Assembly: GCF_003231275.1 (NCBI RefSeq) | Contig: NZ_QKVL01000009.1 | Coordinates: forward strand, 112,492-176,491 | DNA from: Pseudomonas huaxiensis | GTDB lineage: Bacteria > Pseudomonadota > Gammaproteobacteria > Pseudomonadales > Pseudomonadaceae | DNA: 64,000 nt | Direction: 5' to 3' | Part shown: positions 1 through 8,137 of the stretch, piece by piece | How positions within the stretch are numbered: the first letter of the stretch is position 1 | Layout: the number at the start of each line of letters is the position of its first letter | Notes under the pieces: model-generated | Told to the model about the DNA's origin: nothing | The model's input: only the letters and a program-made list of their open reading frames with translations | Databases searched by the model: none | Program-made: the position numbers and the translations under genes

Positions 1-661
1 CCGGTTTGCGATAGCGCTGGGCGAATTCGCCGTAAGGCGCCGCGCCGATCACCACGCTGACATGGGCCGGGCCGATGAAGCCGTCCAGCGCCACCGCCTG
101 TTCAGCGGGGGTGTCGAGGATATGGGCGATGGCCGGCGGGGTAAGGACGTGGCAGCAGAGCACGCTGAAGTTGTCCAGACCGCGTCGGGCGGCCTCGCGG
201 ATGACGAGGGCGGTGGGCGGCGTGGTGGTTTCGAAGCCGACAGCGAAGAACACCACGTCGCGGCCGGGGTTGGCCTCGGCGATCTTCAGCGCGTCTTGCG
301 GCGAGTAGATCATGCGGATGTCCGCGCCCCGGGCCTTGGCCCGCAGCAGCGAGAGCCCGTCGGACGCCGGCACGCGCATCGTGTCGCCGTAGCTGCAGAG
401 GATCACCCGTTGTTCCAGCGCCAGGCGGATGGCCAGGTCGATGCGCCCGATCGGCAGCACGCACACCGGGCAACCGGGGCCGTGGATCATGCGCACATTG
501 CCCGGCAGCAGGTCGCTTACGCCGTAGCGCGAAATGGCGTGGGTGTGTCCGCCGCAGAATTCCATGAAGCGGTACTCACGGTCGGTGCGGGCGGCTTCGC
601 GGATGCGCCCGGCGATCTGCCGGGCGAGATCGCCGTCGCGGTATTCGTCGATGTACTTCAT
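1..661 (-). CDS. hypD: HypD, hydrogenase Fe-cyanide/CO assembly scaffold (3' end cut off by window)
   Basis: HypD works with HypC to assemble the Fe(CN)2CO unit of [NiFe] hydrogenases in the cytoplasm. About 220 N-terminal residues are present. They include the family motifs FCGGHTHA (residues 35-42), GPGCPVC (61-67, with the conserved cysteines) and GFETTTPP (142-149). The start ATG at 661 overlaps the hypC stop as ATGA, so the two are translationally coupled. The C-terminal part with the 4Fe-4S ligands lies outside the window, as presumably does hypE. The assignment is secure. Confidence 0.96.
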   Translation of the reverse strand, partial: MKYIDEYRDGDLARQIAGRIREAARTDREYRFMEFCGGHTHAISRYGVSDLLPGNVRMIHGPGCPVCVLPIGRIDLAIRLALEQRVILCSYGDTMRVPASDGLSLLRAKARGADIRMIYSPQDALKIAEANPGRDVVFFAVGFETTTPPTALVIREAARRGLDNFSVLCCHVLTPPAIAHILDTPAEQAVALDGFIGPAHVSVVIGAAPYGEFAQRYRKP

Positions 662-885
662 GGTTGTTGCGCCTGATCGAGTTCGTTGAACATTTCCAGG
701 GTGCGCCGGGCTTCTTCCGGGTCGATCAGGCCGAGGGCGTAGCCGACGTGGACGATCACGTAGTCGCCGATCTGCGCGCCACTGACCAGCGCCAGGGAGA
801 TTTCCTTGCGGATGCCGCCGAGGTCGACCAGCGCCTGATCGTTGTCGCGCAGTTCCACCACGCGGGCGGGGATGGCTAGGCACAT
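658..885 (-). CDS. hypC: HypC, hydrogenase maturation chaperone
   Basis: This 75-residue chaperone starts MCLAIPARV. The essential Cys2 exposed after Met removal contacts the iron during delivery from HypD to the hydrogenase large subunit. Length and the beta-barrel core match the HypC/HupF family. It lies between short hypF (10-bp overlap) and hypD (4-bp overlap). A second family member, hupF, is encoded at 6437-6763. Two HypC-like proteins are usual in oxygen-tolerant uptake hydrogenase operons. Confidence 0.96.
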   Translation of the reverse strand: MCLAIPARVVELRDNDQALVDLGGIRKEISLALVSGAQIGDYVIVHVGYALGLIDPEEARRTLEMFNELDQAQQP

Positions 886-2048
886 GCGGGGAGATCCTCC
901 AGTGGCAGGGCGGTATGACCGCTGAGGTCGTTCCAGTGCGCGGCGACCCAGGCCTGACCGACGGCCAGACCGGCGTCGCCGCAGGAGATGCTGTTGGCGC
1001 TGAACACCTGGCGGCCCTGGGCGGTGAGGTGTTGTGTGAGGTAGCTGCTGAGCAGGCGATTGGCGAAACAGCCGCCGCCCAGTAGCACCGGCAGGTCGCG
1101 GGACTGGCGCCCGACCTGATCGGCCAGGGCCGCAGCCAAGGTCAGGTGAAACAACGCGGCGCCTTCGCCGACCCGACCCTGATCGGCCAGGTCGAACAGT
1201 CGCGCCAGCAGTGGCAGCAGGTCAAGGCGGCCATCGTCGCGCAACCACCAGAGCCCGTCGACGCGAGGCACTGGCGCCTGTTGCAGGTACGCGCTGGCGC
1301 GTTGTTCGAGGGCGATGGCGGCTTCGGCTTCGAAGGCCTGGCGCAGGCTCAGGCCGAGGATCCCTGCGGCGGCGTCGAACCAGCGTCCGGCGCCGCTGCT
1401 CAACGGACAGTTGAGACGGCGTTCGAGCATACGCGCCACGGTGCTGGCGGCGGGCGCGCCGACCAGCGCATTCAGGCGCGGGGCGATTTCGTCGTCGCGA
1501 CCCAGCAGGTGCAGCGCGGCGGCCATCAGCCGCCAGGGCTCACGCGCCGCGATATCGCCACCGGGCAATGGCAGCGGCAGCAGGGCGCCGAGGCGGCGCC
1601 AGGCGCGATCATCGACCCACAACAATTCCCCGCCCCAGGCGCCGCCGTCGCTGCCCAGGCCGACGCCATCCAGCGCCAGGCCGAGCACCGGACCGCGCAG
1701 GCCGTGTTCGGCTTGCAGGGCGGCAATATGGGCGTGGTGATGTTGCACGCCGAGCGCCGGCACGCCCAGTTGCGCGGCGGTGTCGAGGGCCAGGCGGGTG
1801 CTGTGGAAGTCCGGGTGCAGGTCATGGGCGACGGCCCGTGGCGTCGCGTCGGCGCGGGCCAGCAGGTGCTGCACAGAATCTTCCAGGGCCAGGCAGTTGC
1901 TGGCTTCGCCGAGGTCGCCATGCACCGGCGACCAGATCACCTGGTCGCCCTGCAGCAGGCAGGCGCTGTTTTTCAGCCAGGCGCCACAGGCCAGCACTGG
2001 CGGCCAGACCGCCGCGCCGGGCAGGGTTTGCGTGCGCAATTCACTCAT
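876..2048 (-). CDS. hypF: Short-form HypF, carbamoyltransferase lacking N-terminal domains
   Basis: HypF makes the thiocarbamate on HypE that becomes the CN ligands. Full-length HypF is about 750 residues, with acylphosphatase, zinc-finger, YrdC and Kae1-like domains. This protein is only 390 residues and corresponds to the C-terminal Kae1-like region: AHDLHPDF (74-81), HHHAH (103-107) and the late GGGCFANRL motif. The ATG at 2048 overlaps the hypB stop. A similar natural short form (HypF1) is known in Ralstonia eutropha. The tight operon fit argues against it being a decayed fragment. Whether it works alone or needs a full HypF elsewhere cannot be told from this window. Confidence 0.9.
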   Translation of the reverse strand: MSELRTQTLPGAAVWPPVLACGAWLKNSACLLQGDQVIWSPVHGDLGEASNCLALEDSVQHLLARADATPRAVAHDLHPDFHSTRLALDTAAQLGVPALGVQHHHAHIAALQAEHGLRGPVLGLALDGVGLGSDGGAWGGELLWVDDRAWRRLGALLPLPLPGGDIAAREPWRLMAAALHLLGRDDEIAPRLNALVGAPAASTVARMLERRLNCPLSSGAGRWFDAAAGILGLSLRQAFEAEAAIALEQRASAYLQQAPVPRVDGLWWLRDDGRLDLLPLLARLFDLADQGRVGEGAALFHLTLAAALADQVGRQSRDLPVLLGGGCFANRLLSSYLTQHLTAQGRQVFSANSISCGDAGLAVGQAWVAAHWNDLSGHTALPLEDLPACA

Positions 2049-2949
2049 GACGGTCGCCCAGCAGCCAGTCCAGCCATTCCTGCAGGCCGCTGCCGTCGCG
2101 GGCGCTGAGCTGGATCACGCGCAGACCGGGGTTGACCCGGTGGGCGTACTCCAGGCAGCGCTGCACGTCGAAATCCAGGTGCGGCAGCAGGTCGGTCTTG
2201 GTCAGTAGCATCAGGCCGGCGGCGGCGAACATGTCCGGGTACTTCAGCGGTTTGTCCTCGCCCTCGGTGACCGAAAGGATCGCCACCTTGGCCGCTTCGC
2301 CCAGGTCCCACAGGGCCGGGCAGACCAGATTGCCGACGTTCTCGATAAACAGGATGCCGGCCGGCCCGCGGGCTGTCAGCGGGCGCAGCGCACCGGCAAG
2401 CGGCGCGGCACTGGCCGGCGCGAGGGGCGCGGCGGCGTGGCCGTGCGCGTGACCCAGAGCGTGCACCGCCGCGTGTAGCGGCAGGCGCGCATAGGCATCG
2501 GCGACCATCCGCGCATCCAGGTGGCAGCCCTTGCCGGTATTGACCTGGATCGCTGGCACGCCGGTGGCGCGGATGCGCTCGGCGTCGTTGCTGGTCTGCT
2601 GGTCGCCTTCGATCACCGCCAGTGGCAGGTGCGGCCGGCGCTGGCGCAGGGCGTCGAGGGTGGCGCAGAGCAGGGTGGTCTTGCCCGAGCCTGGGCTGGA
2701 CACCAGGTTCAGCGCCAGCACGCGGTGGCTGTCGAAATCCTGGCGATTGCGCGCGGCGTGCTGGTCGTTGGCGCCGAGCACGTCCTGCTCGATGCGGATG
2801 GTGCGCGACTGGCTCACGCCGGGCAGCGATACGCCGGCGCTGCCGAGGCCGTAATGCAGGTCGCCGCCGGCATCGACCACCGCCTCGGTGGCGTGGGATG
2901 GCGCGGGGGTATGGGAATGGCCGCTGGAGCAGCCGCAGACGACGCACAT
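2041..2949 (-). CDS. hypB: HypB, GTPase for nickel insertion
   Basis: HypB is the G-protein partner of HypA that drives nickel insertion into the hydrogenase large subunit. The N-terminus carries the CVVCGC metal-binding motif (residues 2-7). The P-loop is SPGSGKTT (85-92), and NVGNLVCP marks the nickel/GTPase interface. The usual N-terminal polyhistidine stretch is short (HSHTPAPSH). An alanine-rich insert with extra histidines (HALGHAHGH) lies mid-protein. A good ribosome site, AGGAG, precedes ATG 2949. It overlaps short hypF by 8 bp. Confidence 0.95.
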   Translation of the reverse strand: MCVVCGCSSGHSHTPAPSHATEAVVDAGGDLHYGLGSAGVSLPGVSQSRTIRIEQDVLGANDQHAARNRQDFDSHRVLALNLVSSPGSGKTTLLCATLDALRQRRPHLPLAVIEGDQQTSNDAERIRATGVPAIQVNTGKGCHLDARMVADAYARLPLHAAVHALGHAHGHAAAPLAPASAAPLAGALRPLTARGPAGILFIENVGNLVCPALWDLGEAAKVAILSVTEGEDKPLKYPDMFAAAGLMLLTKTDLLPHLDFDVQRCLEYAHRVNPGLRVIQLSARDGSGLQEWLDWLLGDRHE

Positions 2950-2970
2950 GGCGTTTCTCCTGTTGCGGGT

Positions 2971-3318
2971 TCAGTGATCCTCGACCTGCAGGTCGAGGAT
3001 GCGCAGTTCGGTACCGCCGTTGGCTTGCAGCCAGAAGCCGCCGCATTCGGGGCAGGGCGCGCCGCGCTGGATCAGCGGCACGTTGCAGGCGCAGTCCAGG
3101 CACCAGGCCTGGCCGTCGGGTTGTTCGATCTCGATATGGGCGCCGGCGAGCAGGCTGCCGGGAGCGAGGGCTTCGAGGGCGAAACGCAGCGCCTCGACTT
3201 CCACGCCCGCCAACTTGCCCGCCTCCAGGCGCAGGCGGCTGACCCGTACGAACGGGTCCTTGCGCGCGGCGTCTTCCACGGCGGCGAGAATGCCGCCGGC
3301 CAGACTCACTTCATGCAT
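2971..3318 (-). CDS. hypA: HypA, nickel-delivery metallochaperone
   Basis: This 115-residue protein starts MHEVSL; the Met1-His2-Glu3 end supplies nickel ligands. The zinc site is two CxxC pairs, Cys73/Cys76 and Cys89/Cys92. HypA hands nickel to the large subunit together with HypB. Its start overlaps the end of hupK by 8 bp. Confidence 0.95.
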   Translation of the reverse strand: MHEVSLAGGILAAVEDAARKDPFVRVSRLRLEAGKLAGVEVEALRFALEALAPGSLLAGAHIEIEQPDGQAWCLDCACNVPLIQRGAPCPECGGFWLQANGGTELRILDLQVEDH

Positions 3319-4393
3319 AGCGCGGCGCTCCTGAATCGTTCGCCGGGTGATCGGGTTGCCGAGTGGCGGGACTCTCCAACTGGTAAGCCAGACAGGGGTC
3401 GAATACCGCCAGCAGCAGTTCGGCCTGGCGCTGCGCGTTGCCGTCGTCGGGCAGTGCTTCCAGGGCGCGGGCCAGTGTGCCGCGAGGATGCAGATTCCAT
3501 TCGGTGGGCGCCAGTACCTGGTAGTCGTATATACGCTGGTCTTCGGCCGTGAGGTCGAGGTCCACGCGGTGCAGCAGCAGGCCGCGGGCGGTTTCGCTCC
3601 AGGCCAGGGCCTGACCGTCGCCGAGCGTGATCGCCCCGAGTGCCAGCGCGCGCGGTTGCGCCTGGCTCAGTTCGACCAGGTCCGCCAGCCGTGCTCCGAG
3701 GCGCAGCCAGGCGCTGTCGTAACGCTGCGCGCCGGTATCGCCCGCGCGGCTCCAGGCGCCGGTTTCACGCGGCGCGCCGGTGAGTTCCGGTGTGCTGAGG
3801 AAATCCTCCCGCTCGGCCAGACTGGCACCGATGGCGAGCAGGCTGGCGCGGTCGTTCGGCAGCGCGTCGAGCGGCAGCAGCAGCGCCTCGGCGCGCTCAC
3901 GACAGCCGTGCAGCAAGCGGGCCACGGCGTGCCGACCACGGGCGCTCCAGTCCAGCAGCGCCTGGCGCGGGTCGGCGTGCCAGTGCTGCAACCAATCAGC
4001 GGCCGAGCCTTCGAACCAGGCGTCGATCTGCATGTCCAGCCCGGGCGGTGACATCGACGTGTCCCGCGCGACATCAGCCAGCAGACGCGGCCAGTCGAGC
4101 AGGATGTGCCGCAGGTGTTCGCGGCGGTTTTCGCCCTGGAGGATCCGCCGCGCCTCGCCGCTGGGCTCGACATCGCCCTCGACGGCGGCGCGCAGCGCCA
4201 GTTCGGCGGTCAGCCGGTGGGCCTGGCCGCACAGGCTGTAGAGCAGCGGCAGACGCTGCACTGCCGCCTGTGCCGGTTGCCCGCGCAGCAGGCGCCCGGC
4301 CAGCGGCGGACGGCCGCCGATCAGCGCCGGGCGCTGCCCCGGGCGGACCCGCAACGAGCCGGCCAGACGCGCCAGCGGATCGTCGGCGGTCAT
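3311..4393 (-). CDS. hupK: HupK/HoxV, hydrogenase assembly scaffold protein
   Basis: A 360-residue member of the HupK/HoxV family found only in oxygen-tolerant hydrogenase operons. It resembles a degenerate large subunit. The C-terminal active-site motif of the large subunit (DPCxxC) survives as FDPCLAY, so only the first cysteine is kept. This fits its proposed role as a scaffold that passes the Fe(CN)2CO group to the large subunit. ATGA overlap with hupJ (start at 4393) and 8-bp overlap with hypA show a single transcript. Confidence 0.88.
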   Translation of the reverse strand: MTADDPLARLAGSLRVRPGQRPALIGGRPPLAGRLLRGQPAQAAVQRLPLLYSLCGQAHRLTAELALRAAVEGDVEPSGEARRILQGENRREHLRHILLDWPRLLADVARDTSMSPPGLDMQIDAWFEGSAADWLQHWHADPRQALLDWSARGRHAVARLLHGCRERAEALLLPLDALPNDRASLLAIGASLAEREDFLSTPELTGAPRETGAWSRAGDTGAQRYDSAWLRLGARLADLVELSQAQPRALALGAITLGDGQALAWSETARGLLLHRVDLDLTAEDQRIYDYQVLAPTEWNLHPRGTLARALEALPDDGNAQRQAELLLAVFDPCLAYQLESPATRQPDHPANDSGAPRYA

Positions 4394-4866
4394 GACCGCT
4401 CTCCCCGCAGGCGGCCGAACAGCAGGCCACGGCGGCTCGGGTTGGCTGGCGCCTCCACGGGCGGGCGGCGTAGCAAGGACAGCACGTGCACGGCAGTCTC
4501 GCGGGCGCCGTTGGCATCGGCGAAGTCGAACATCGGCGAGAACAGCGAACAGCTCTGGTACGCGCCGAACACCTCGTCGTGGACGCTGATGAAGTCCATC
4601 CGCTCGTCACCGATCAGGTACTCGCGCACCTCGCCCTCACCGGGCACCTCTGTGCCGTCCGGCAGCCAGATCAGGTTCATGCACCACGGCGTGATCAGGA
4701 TGCCAAGCAGCCCGGGGCTGGCCTGCGGACCGATGTGTTGCCAGGCGAAACCGACGACTTCGACGCCCAGCGCCGGGTGCAGCAACGGCAGGCCGCGCAT
4801 GCGGGTGTCGGCGATATCGCGAAAACGTCGGGCGAGCGCTTCGGGCCTCGGGTTCGGCTCAGTCAT
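4390..4866 (-). CDS. hupJ: HupJ/HoxT, hydrogenase assembly protein
   Basis: A 158-residue HupJ/HoxT family protein of the [NiFe]-hydrogenase accessory set. The family segment GFAWQHIGP...LGILITPWCMNL, followed by the YLIGDERMDF and YQSCSLFSPM motifs, is present. The chosen start ATG 4866 (MTEPNPRPE) overlaps the end of the rubredoxin gene by 8 bp. HupJ-type proteins act in assembly and FeS-subunit maturation under air. The exact step is not known. Confidence 0.87.
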   Translation of the reverse strand: MTEPNPRPEALARRFRDIADTRMRGLPLLHPALGVEVVGFAWQHIGPQASPGLLGILITPWCMNLIWLPDGTEVPGEGEVREYLIGDERMDFISVHDEVFGAYQSCSLFSPMFDFADANGARETAVHVLSLLRRPPVEAPANPSRRGLLFGRLRGERS

Positions 4867-5083
4867 CGAGCACCATGAACTGTTCGGCATCGCCGTCGCA
4901 ATTGGGGCAGCGCCAGTGGTCGGGCAGGCGCGAGAACGGCGTGCCCGCAGCAATCTGCCAGACCGGATCACCCTGCGCCGGATCATAGATCCACCAGCAG
5001 ATCTTGCATTCCAGGCGGGTGGCGTCGGCCAGCCGGCTGCGGTCGCCGAGGTAGCTGCCTTCGAAACCGGAAAAGTCGCTCAT
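4859..5083 (-). CDS. hupI: HupI/HoxR, rubredoxin-like protein
   Basis: A 74-residue rubredoxin starting at ATG 5083 (MSDFSGF), which overlaps the hupH stop as ATGA. The iron site is formed by CKICWWIYDP and CPNCDGDAEQF, the two CxxC knuckles of rubredoxins. In hydrogenase operons this protein supports correct FeS-cluster formation in the small subunit when oxygen is present. An in-frame extension upstream to 5116 exists but would intrude into hupH. Confidence 0.92.
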   Translation of the reverse strand: MSDFSGFEGSYLGDRSRLADATRLECKICWWIYDPAQGDPVWQIAAGTPFSRLPDHWRCPNCDGDAEQFMVLDD

Positions 5084-5943
5084 GTCCCGACCTCGGCGCA
5101 TTCGTCTTCGAACCACTGGATGATGTCGGCGAACCGCTCCAGCGAGTCGGTCAGGTCTTCGGGGGCGGCGAGCACCACTTCCGGCAGGTCGGTGACTTCG
5201 ATGGTGTCGAGGATCAGCGCGTCCTGGGAGTTGAAGTAGCGTACCCGCCAGCAGTTCGGTACGCGGGTGTTGCTGATGCGGCAGTTGCCATAACCGCGGG
5301 CCAGCACCAGTACCGCGCCTTCGCCGAGGCAGGCATCGAGGAAGGGCATGTCCTGCTCGGACAGCGGCAGCAAGCTGAGGTTGATCACATGGGCGCTGCT
5401 GCCGGGCTGCCAGTTGCCGGTGCGATCCTGCAGTTCGGTGAGGATTGCCGGCGCGTTCATTACCCCGGCGGGCAACGGCAGGGTCGGGGTCAGGGCGTCG
5501 GCGGCGGCGTCGATGCGTGCCGCGTGGCTCAGCAGCGACGGGGCCGGCGCCACTTCGATATGGTCGCGGCCCACGCCGAATACCCGCCAGACCCCGGCGA
5601 AGATCGATTCCTGAATGCGCACGCCGGCGGCGCCGCCGATCCGTGCGCTGACTTCACCTTCGCCTAGCAACTGGTCGAGCAGGCGCCGGTCGTTTTCGCT
5701 GTAGGCGCGCAGGTCGAGCAGCGGCGGTGTGTCGCCGGTGCAGCGGGCGTGCAGCCGCGCGAGGATTTCGCCGAGGGCCTGGCGGGCGCCGGGCGCGGCG
5801 TCCAGCGCTTCGGGTTCGGGCAACTGCGGCAGGCTGTGGGTGTGCATGCCTTGCGGCATGCTGATGTATTCCAGGGTGGCGTCGTCCTCGGGCTGCGACC
5901 CGGGGCCGATGTCCAGCAGCGGAATGTAGTGCAGCGGGTCCAT
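5080..5943 (-). CDS. hupH: HupH/HoxQ, small-subunit assembly protein
   Basis: A 287-residue HupH/HyaF family protein. It helps fold or deliver the hydrogenase small subunit before Tat export. The start ATG 5943 (MDPLHYIPL) is preceded by GGAG at proper spacing and lies 14 bp after the hupG stop. A TTG 24 bp further upstream is less likely. The C-terminal part (YFNSQDALILDTIEVTDLP) is the conserved HupH domain. Confidence 0.88.
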   Translation of the reverse strand: MDPLHYIPLLDIGPGSQPEDDATLEYISMPQGMHTHSLPQLPEPEALDAAPGARQALGEILARLHARCTGDTPPLLDLRAYSENDRRLLDQLLGEGEVSARIGGAAGVRIQESIFAGVWRVFGVGRDHIEVAPAPSLLSHAARIDAAADALTPTLPLPAGVMNAPAILTELQDRTGNWQPGSSAHVINLSLLPLSEQDMPFLDACLGEGAVLVLARGYGNCRISNTRVPNCWRVRYFNSQDALILDTIEVTDLPEVVLAAPEDLTDSLERFADIIQWFEDECAEVGT

Positions 5944-5957
5944 GATCTGGGCTCCGT

Positions 5958-6440
5958 TCACTGGCAACCTCCGGGGGCGGGGTGGATGTTTTCGCTGCGC
6001 ACCGGGATCAGCGCGTTGCTCTGCTGCAGGGCGCTTTCGGCCATGCGCAGGTACACGTCCCAGTCGCGCATGCCGTCGATCTGGGTCACATAGCCGCCGT
6101 CGCGCAGCCAGATGATGCTGGGCCAGCGGCGCAGGGCGAAGCGTTCGGCCAGGGCCTCTTCATCGGCGCGGCGGCCGACGCCCAGGCGCAGGTGGCAGCC
6201 GTGGCGGTCGGTCAGGGTCTTGCACAGCTCCGGCAGGATCACCGCCACGTCCAGGCATTCCGGGTGACGCACCGGATCGCCGCAGAGCAGCAGCAAGGCG
6301 TCGCCGGGTTGCGCCAGCCAGGCGTCGACGCTGTCGAGGTCGATCCAGTCGGCGGCGAACTGCTCGACCAGGCGGTTGATCAGCGGCGGAATCTCAGGGG
6401 TAACGGGCAGGGGGGCCAGGAAGGCGGCAGATTCGCTCAT
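5958..6440 (-). CDS. hupG: HupG/HoxO, Tat-proofreading chaperone of the small subunit
   Basis: A 160-residue thioredoxin-fold protein of the HyaE/HupG/HoxO family. It binds the Tat signal of the hydrogenase small subunit and holds back export until cofactors are loaded. As is usual in this family, the thioredoxin CxxC motif is absent. ATG 6440 overlaps the hupF stop (ATGA). Confidence 0.88.
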   Translation of the reverse strand: MSESAAFLAPLPVTPEIPPLINRLVEQFAADWIDLDSVDAWLAQPGDALLLLCGDPVRHPECLDVAVILPELCKTLTDRHGCHLRLGVGRRADEEALAERFALRRWPSIIWLRDGGYVTQIDGMRDWDVYLRMAESALQQSNALIPVRSENIHPAPGGCQ

Positions 6441-6763
6441 AAGGGTTCCTTGGAAGTGGGCTGGCCGAGCAGGCGGGCCAGGTCTTCGGCGCTCATGGCC
6501 GAGGGCAGGGCGAACGCTGCGTCCGCGCCCACGGGTTCACCGAGCAGCGCGGCATCGAGCAGCGCCAGGGTGGCGTCGATCTCGGCGGCGCGCTCGGCGC
6601 TCAGGCGCTCGCGCGCGGCGTCGATGAACACCAGCAGCCACTCGCCGGGCACACACTCGCCGACCAGCGCGGTGTCGATCCAGCGCTGGCGGGCGTGGCG
6701 GTCGACGCACAGCGCCGCGCCGGGTCGCGTGCCGAGCACGTGCATGGGCAGGCCGATGCACAT
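6437..6763 (-). CDS. hupF: HupF/HoxL, HypC-like chaperone for the uptake hydrogenase
   Basis: A 108-residue HypC paralogue starting MCIGLPMHV, with the essential Cys2. HupF/HoxL binds the large-subunit precursor and protects or delivers the iron centre under oxygen. The longer C-terminal helix distinguishes it from the 75-residue HypC at 658-885. It lies 1 bp after hupD and overlaps hupG. Confidence 0.92.
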   Translation of the reverse strand: MCIGLPMHVLGTRPGAALCVDRHARQRWIDTALVGECVPGEWLLVFIDAARERLSAERAAEIDATLALLDAALLGEPVGADAAFALPSAMSAEDLARLLGQPTSKEPL

Positions 6764-6764
6764 C

Positions 6765-7397
6765 TCAGCTACGCCGCGCGAGGATGCGTTCGTCGCCGAC
6801 GCGGCAGGCGTCCTGCTCGGTGGGGCGCTCGTTTTCGTAACGTTGCAACTCCAGGTGCTGCAGGGTCACCGCCTCGTCGTCGGGCAGGGCGCTGGTGCGC
6901 GGGCGCGGTTCGCCGCCCCAGTCGGCCAGCACGTCCACGGCGGCGTCGATGACCTGTTCCAGCGCGGCCTTGACGCATGGCCGCAGGCTCCCGCCGTAGT
7001 CGTCCATGCGCTCCGGCTGGCAGCCCATCAGCAGTACCCGCTGTGGGTAATGGCCGGTGAGCTGGGCGAGGATCAGCACTTCCTGGAAACCGGTCTGGTG
7101 CAGGCTGAGCTTCTTCACGCCGAGAAAGCGCGGTACCTCGTCGTCGGCGACGAACTTGAGGGTGCCCGGCGCGAGGCTGTAGTCCACCGCGTCGAAGATC
7201 AGCAGGTAATCGGCCTGCTGCACGTGCTGGATCAGGTACAGGCCCAGGGTGCCGCCGTCGATCAGGGTGACGTTGTCGGCAAATTCGTAGCGTTGTTGCA
7301 GGGCTTCGACGCAGCGCACGCCGAAGCCTTCGTCGGCCCACAGCAGGTTGCCGATGCCGAGCACGGTGATGCGCGGAGCGGAGGTGGATGTGCTCAT
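6765..7397 (-). CDS. hupD: HupD/HoxM, hydrogenase maturation endopeptidase
   Basis: A 210-residue nickel-dependent protease that trims the C-terminal tail of HupL after metal insertion. It begins with the family motif VLGIGNLLWADEGFG, whose acidic residue binds nickel. Further ligands are in LIFDAVDY and in GHYPQRVLLMGCQPE. The C-terminal tail is longer than in HyaD. ATG 7397 overlaps the hupC stop. Confidence 0.95.
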   Translation of the reverse strand: MSTSTSAPRITVLGIGNLLWADEGFGVRCVEALQQRYEFADNVTLIDGGTLGLYLIQHVQQADYLLIFDAVDYSLAPGTLKFVADDEVPRFLGVKKLSLHQTGFQEVLILAQLTGHYPQRVLLMGCQPERMDDYGGSLRPCVKAALEQVIDAAVDVLADWGGEPRPRTSALPDDEAVTLQHLELQRYENERPTEQDACRVGDERILARRS

Positions 7398-8077
7398 TTC
7401 TTGAAGCTCTTGTAGCCCGAGACGATGCCGCCGATCAGGTGCAGGCGGCCGCAGATTTCTTCACGCACGGCGGCATACACGTGCAGCAGGATGAACAGAA
7501 TCATCAGCCACATGCCGAGTCGGTGGAGGACGTGGACATTGTTCGACTGGCCCAGCAGCGGCAGCGCCCAGCCGAACAGTTGCTCCTGCCACGAGCCCAT
7601 CTGCGCTCCTTCGCCGTACAGGGCAAAGCCGGTCACCAGCATGAACAGCGAGGTCAGCAGGAAGACGAAGACCATGGCGAACCGCGACAGCGGGTTGTGA
7701 CCGAAGATCGGCGCCGGCATCGGGCCGATGAACAGGTAATAGCGCAGCCAGCAGGCGAAATCGCGCCAGTAGGCTTTGCGTGTGAGCGGCACCCAGAACA
7801 GCTCGCGGGCATGGTGGTTGCCCACCAGCGCCCAGTAGGCGCGGCCGAGGATGCCGATGGCGAACAGGTAGGCTGCGGCGAAATGGGCGAAGCGGATGTA
7901 GCCCATCAGGAAACTGGCGCTGGCCTCACCCGGCTGGGTCGGCGGTGGCAGGCCGATGAAGTAACCGGTCACCGACAGCACGACGATGCAGGCGGCGTTG
8001 ATCCAGTGCCACAGGCGCACGGGCGCTTCGTAGACGTATTCGCTGTGCCCGCTTTCGGGGGCGTGGGGTTCGGACAT
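7394..8077 (-). CDS. hupC: HupC/HoxZ, membrane cytochrome b subunit of uptake hydrogenase
   Basis: A 227-residue di-heme cytochrome b that anchors the periplasmic HupSL dimer and passes electrons to quinone. Four membrane spans are visible, starting with WHWINAACIVVLSVTGYFIG. The conserved histidines are in spans 1, 2 and 4 (LWHWINA, FAHFAAAY, VLHRLGMW, LHVYAAV). It lies 60 bp after hupL, separated by a strong hairpin. Confidence 0.95.
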   Translation of the reverse strand: MSEPHAPESGHSEYVYEAPVRLWHWINAACIVVLSVTGYFIGLPPPTQPGEASASFLMGYIRFAHFAAAYLFAIGILGRAYWALVGNHHARELFWVPLTRKAYWRDFACWLRYYLFIGPMPAPIFGHNPLSRFAMVFVFLLTSLFMLVTGFALYGEGAQMGSWQEQLFGWALPLLGQSNNVHVLHRLGMWLMILFILLHVYAAVREEICGRLHLIGGIVSGYKSFKK

Positions 8078-8094
8078 GTCGTCACCTCGAATTG

Positions 8095-8120
8095 CGCCGG
8101 GCGCGCGTTGGCGCCCGGCG
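8095..8120 (-). other. Intercistronic hairpin between hupL and hupC
   Basis: Perfect 10-bp arms, CGCCGGGCGC and GCGCCCGGCG, with a 6-nt loop, lie between the structural genes and hupC. There is no U-run, so it is more likely an mRNA-stability or partial read-through element setting a higher hupSL yield than an end of transcription. Confidence 0.6.
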
Positions 8121-8137
8121 ACTGGCTGCGGGCGGGT

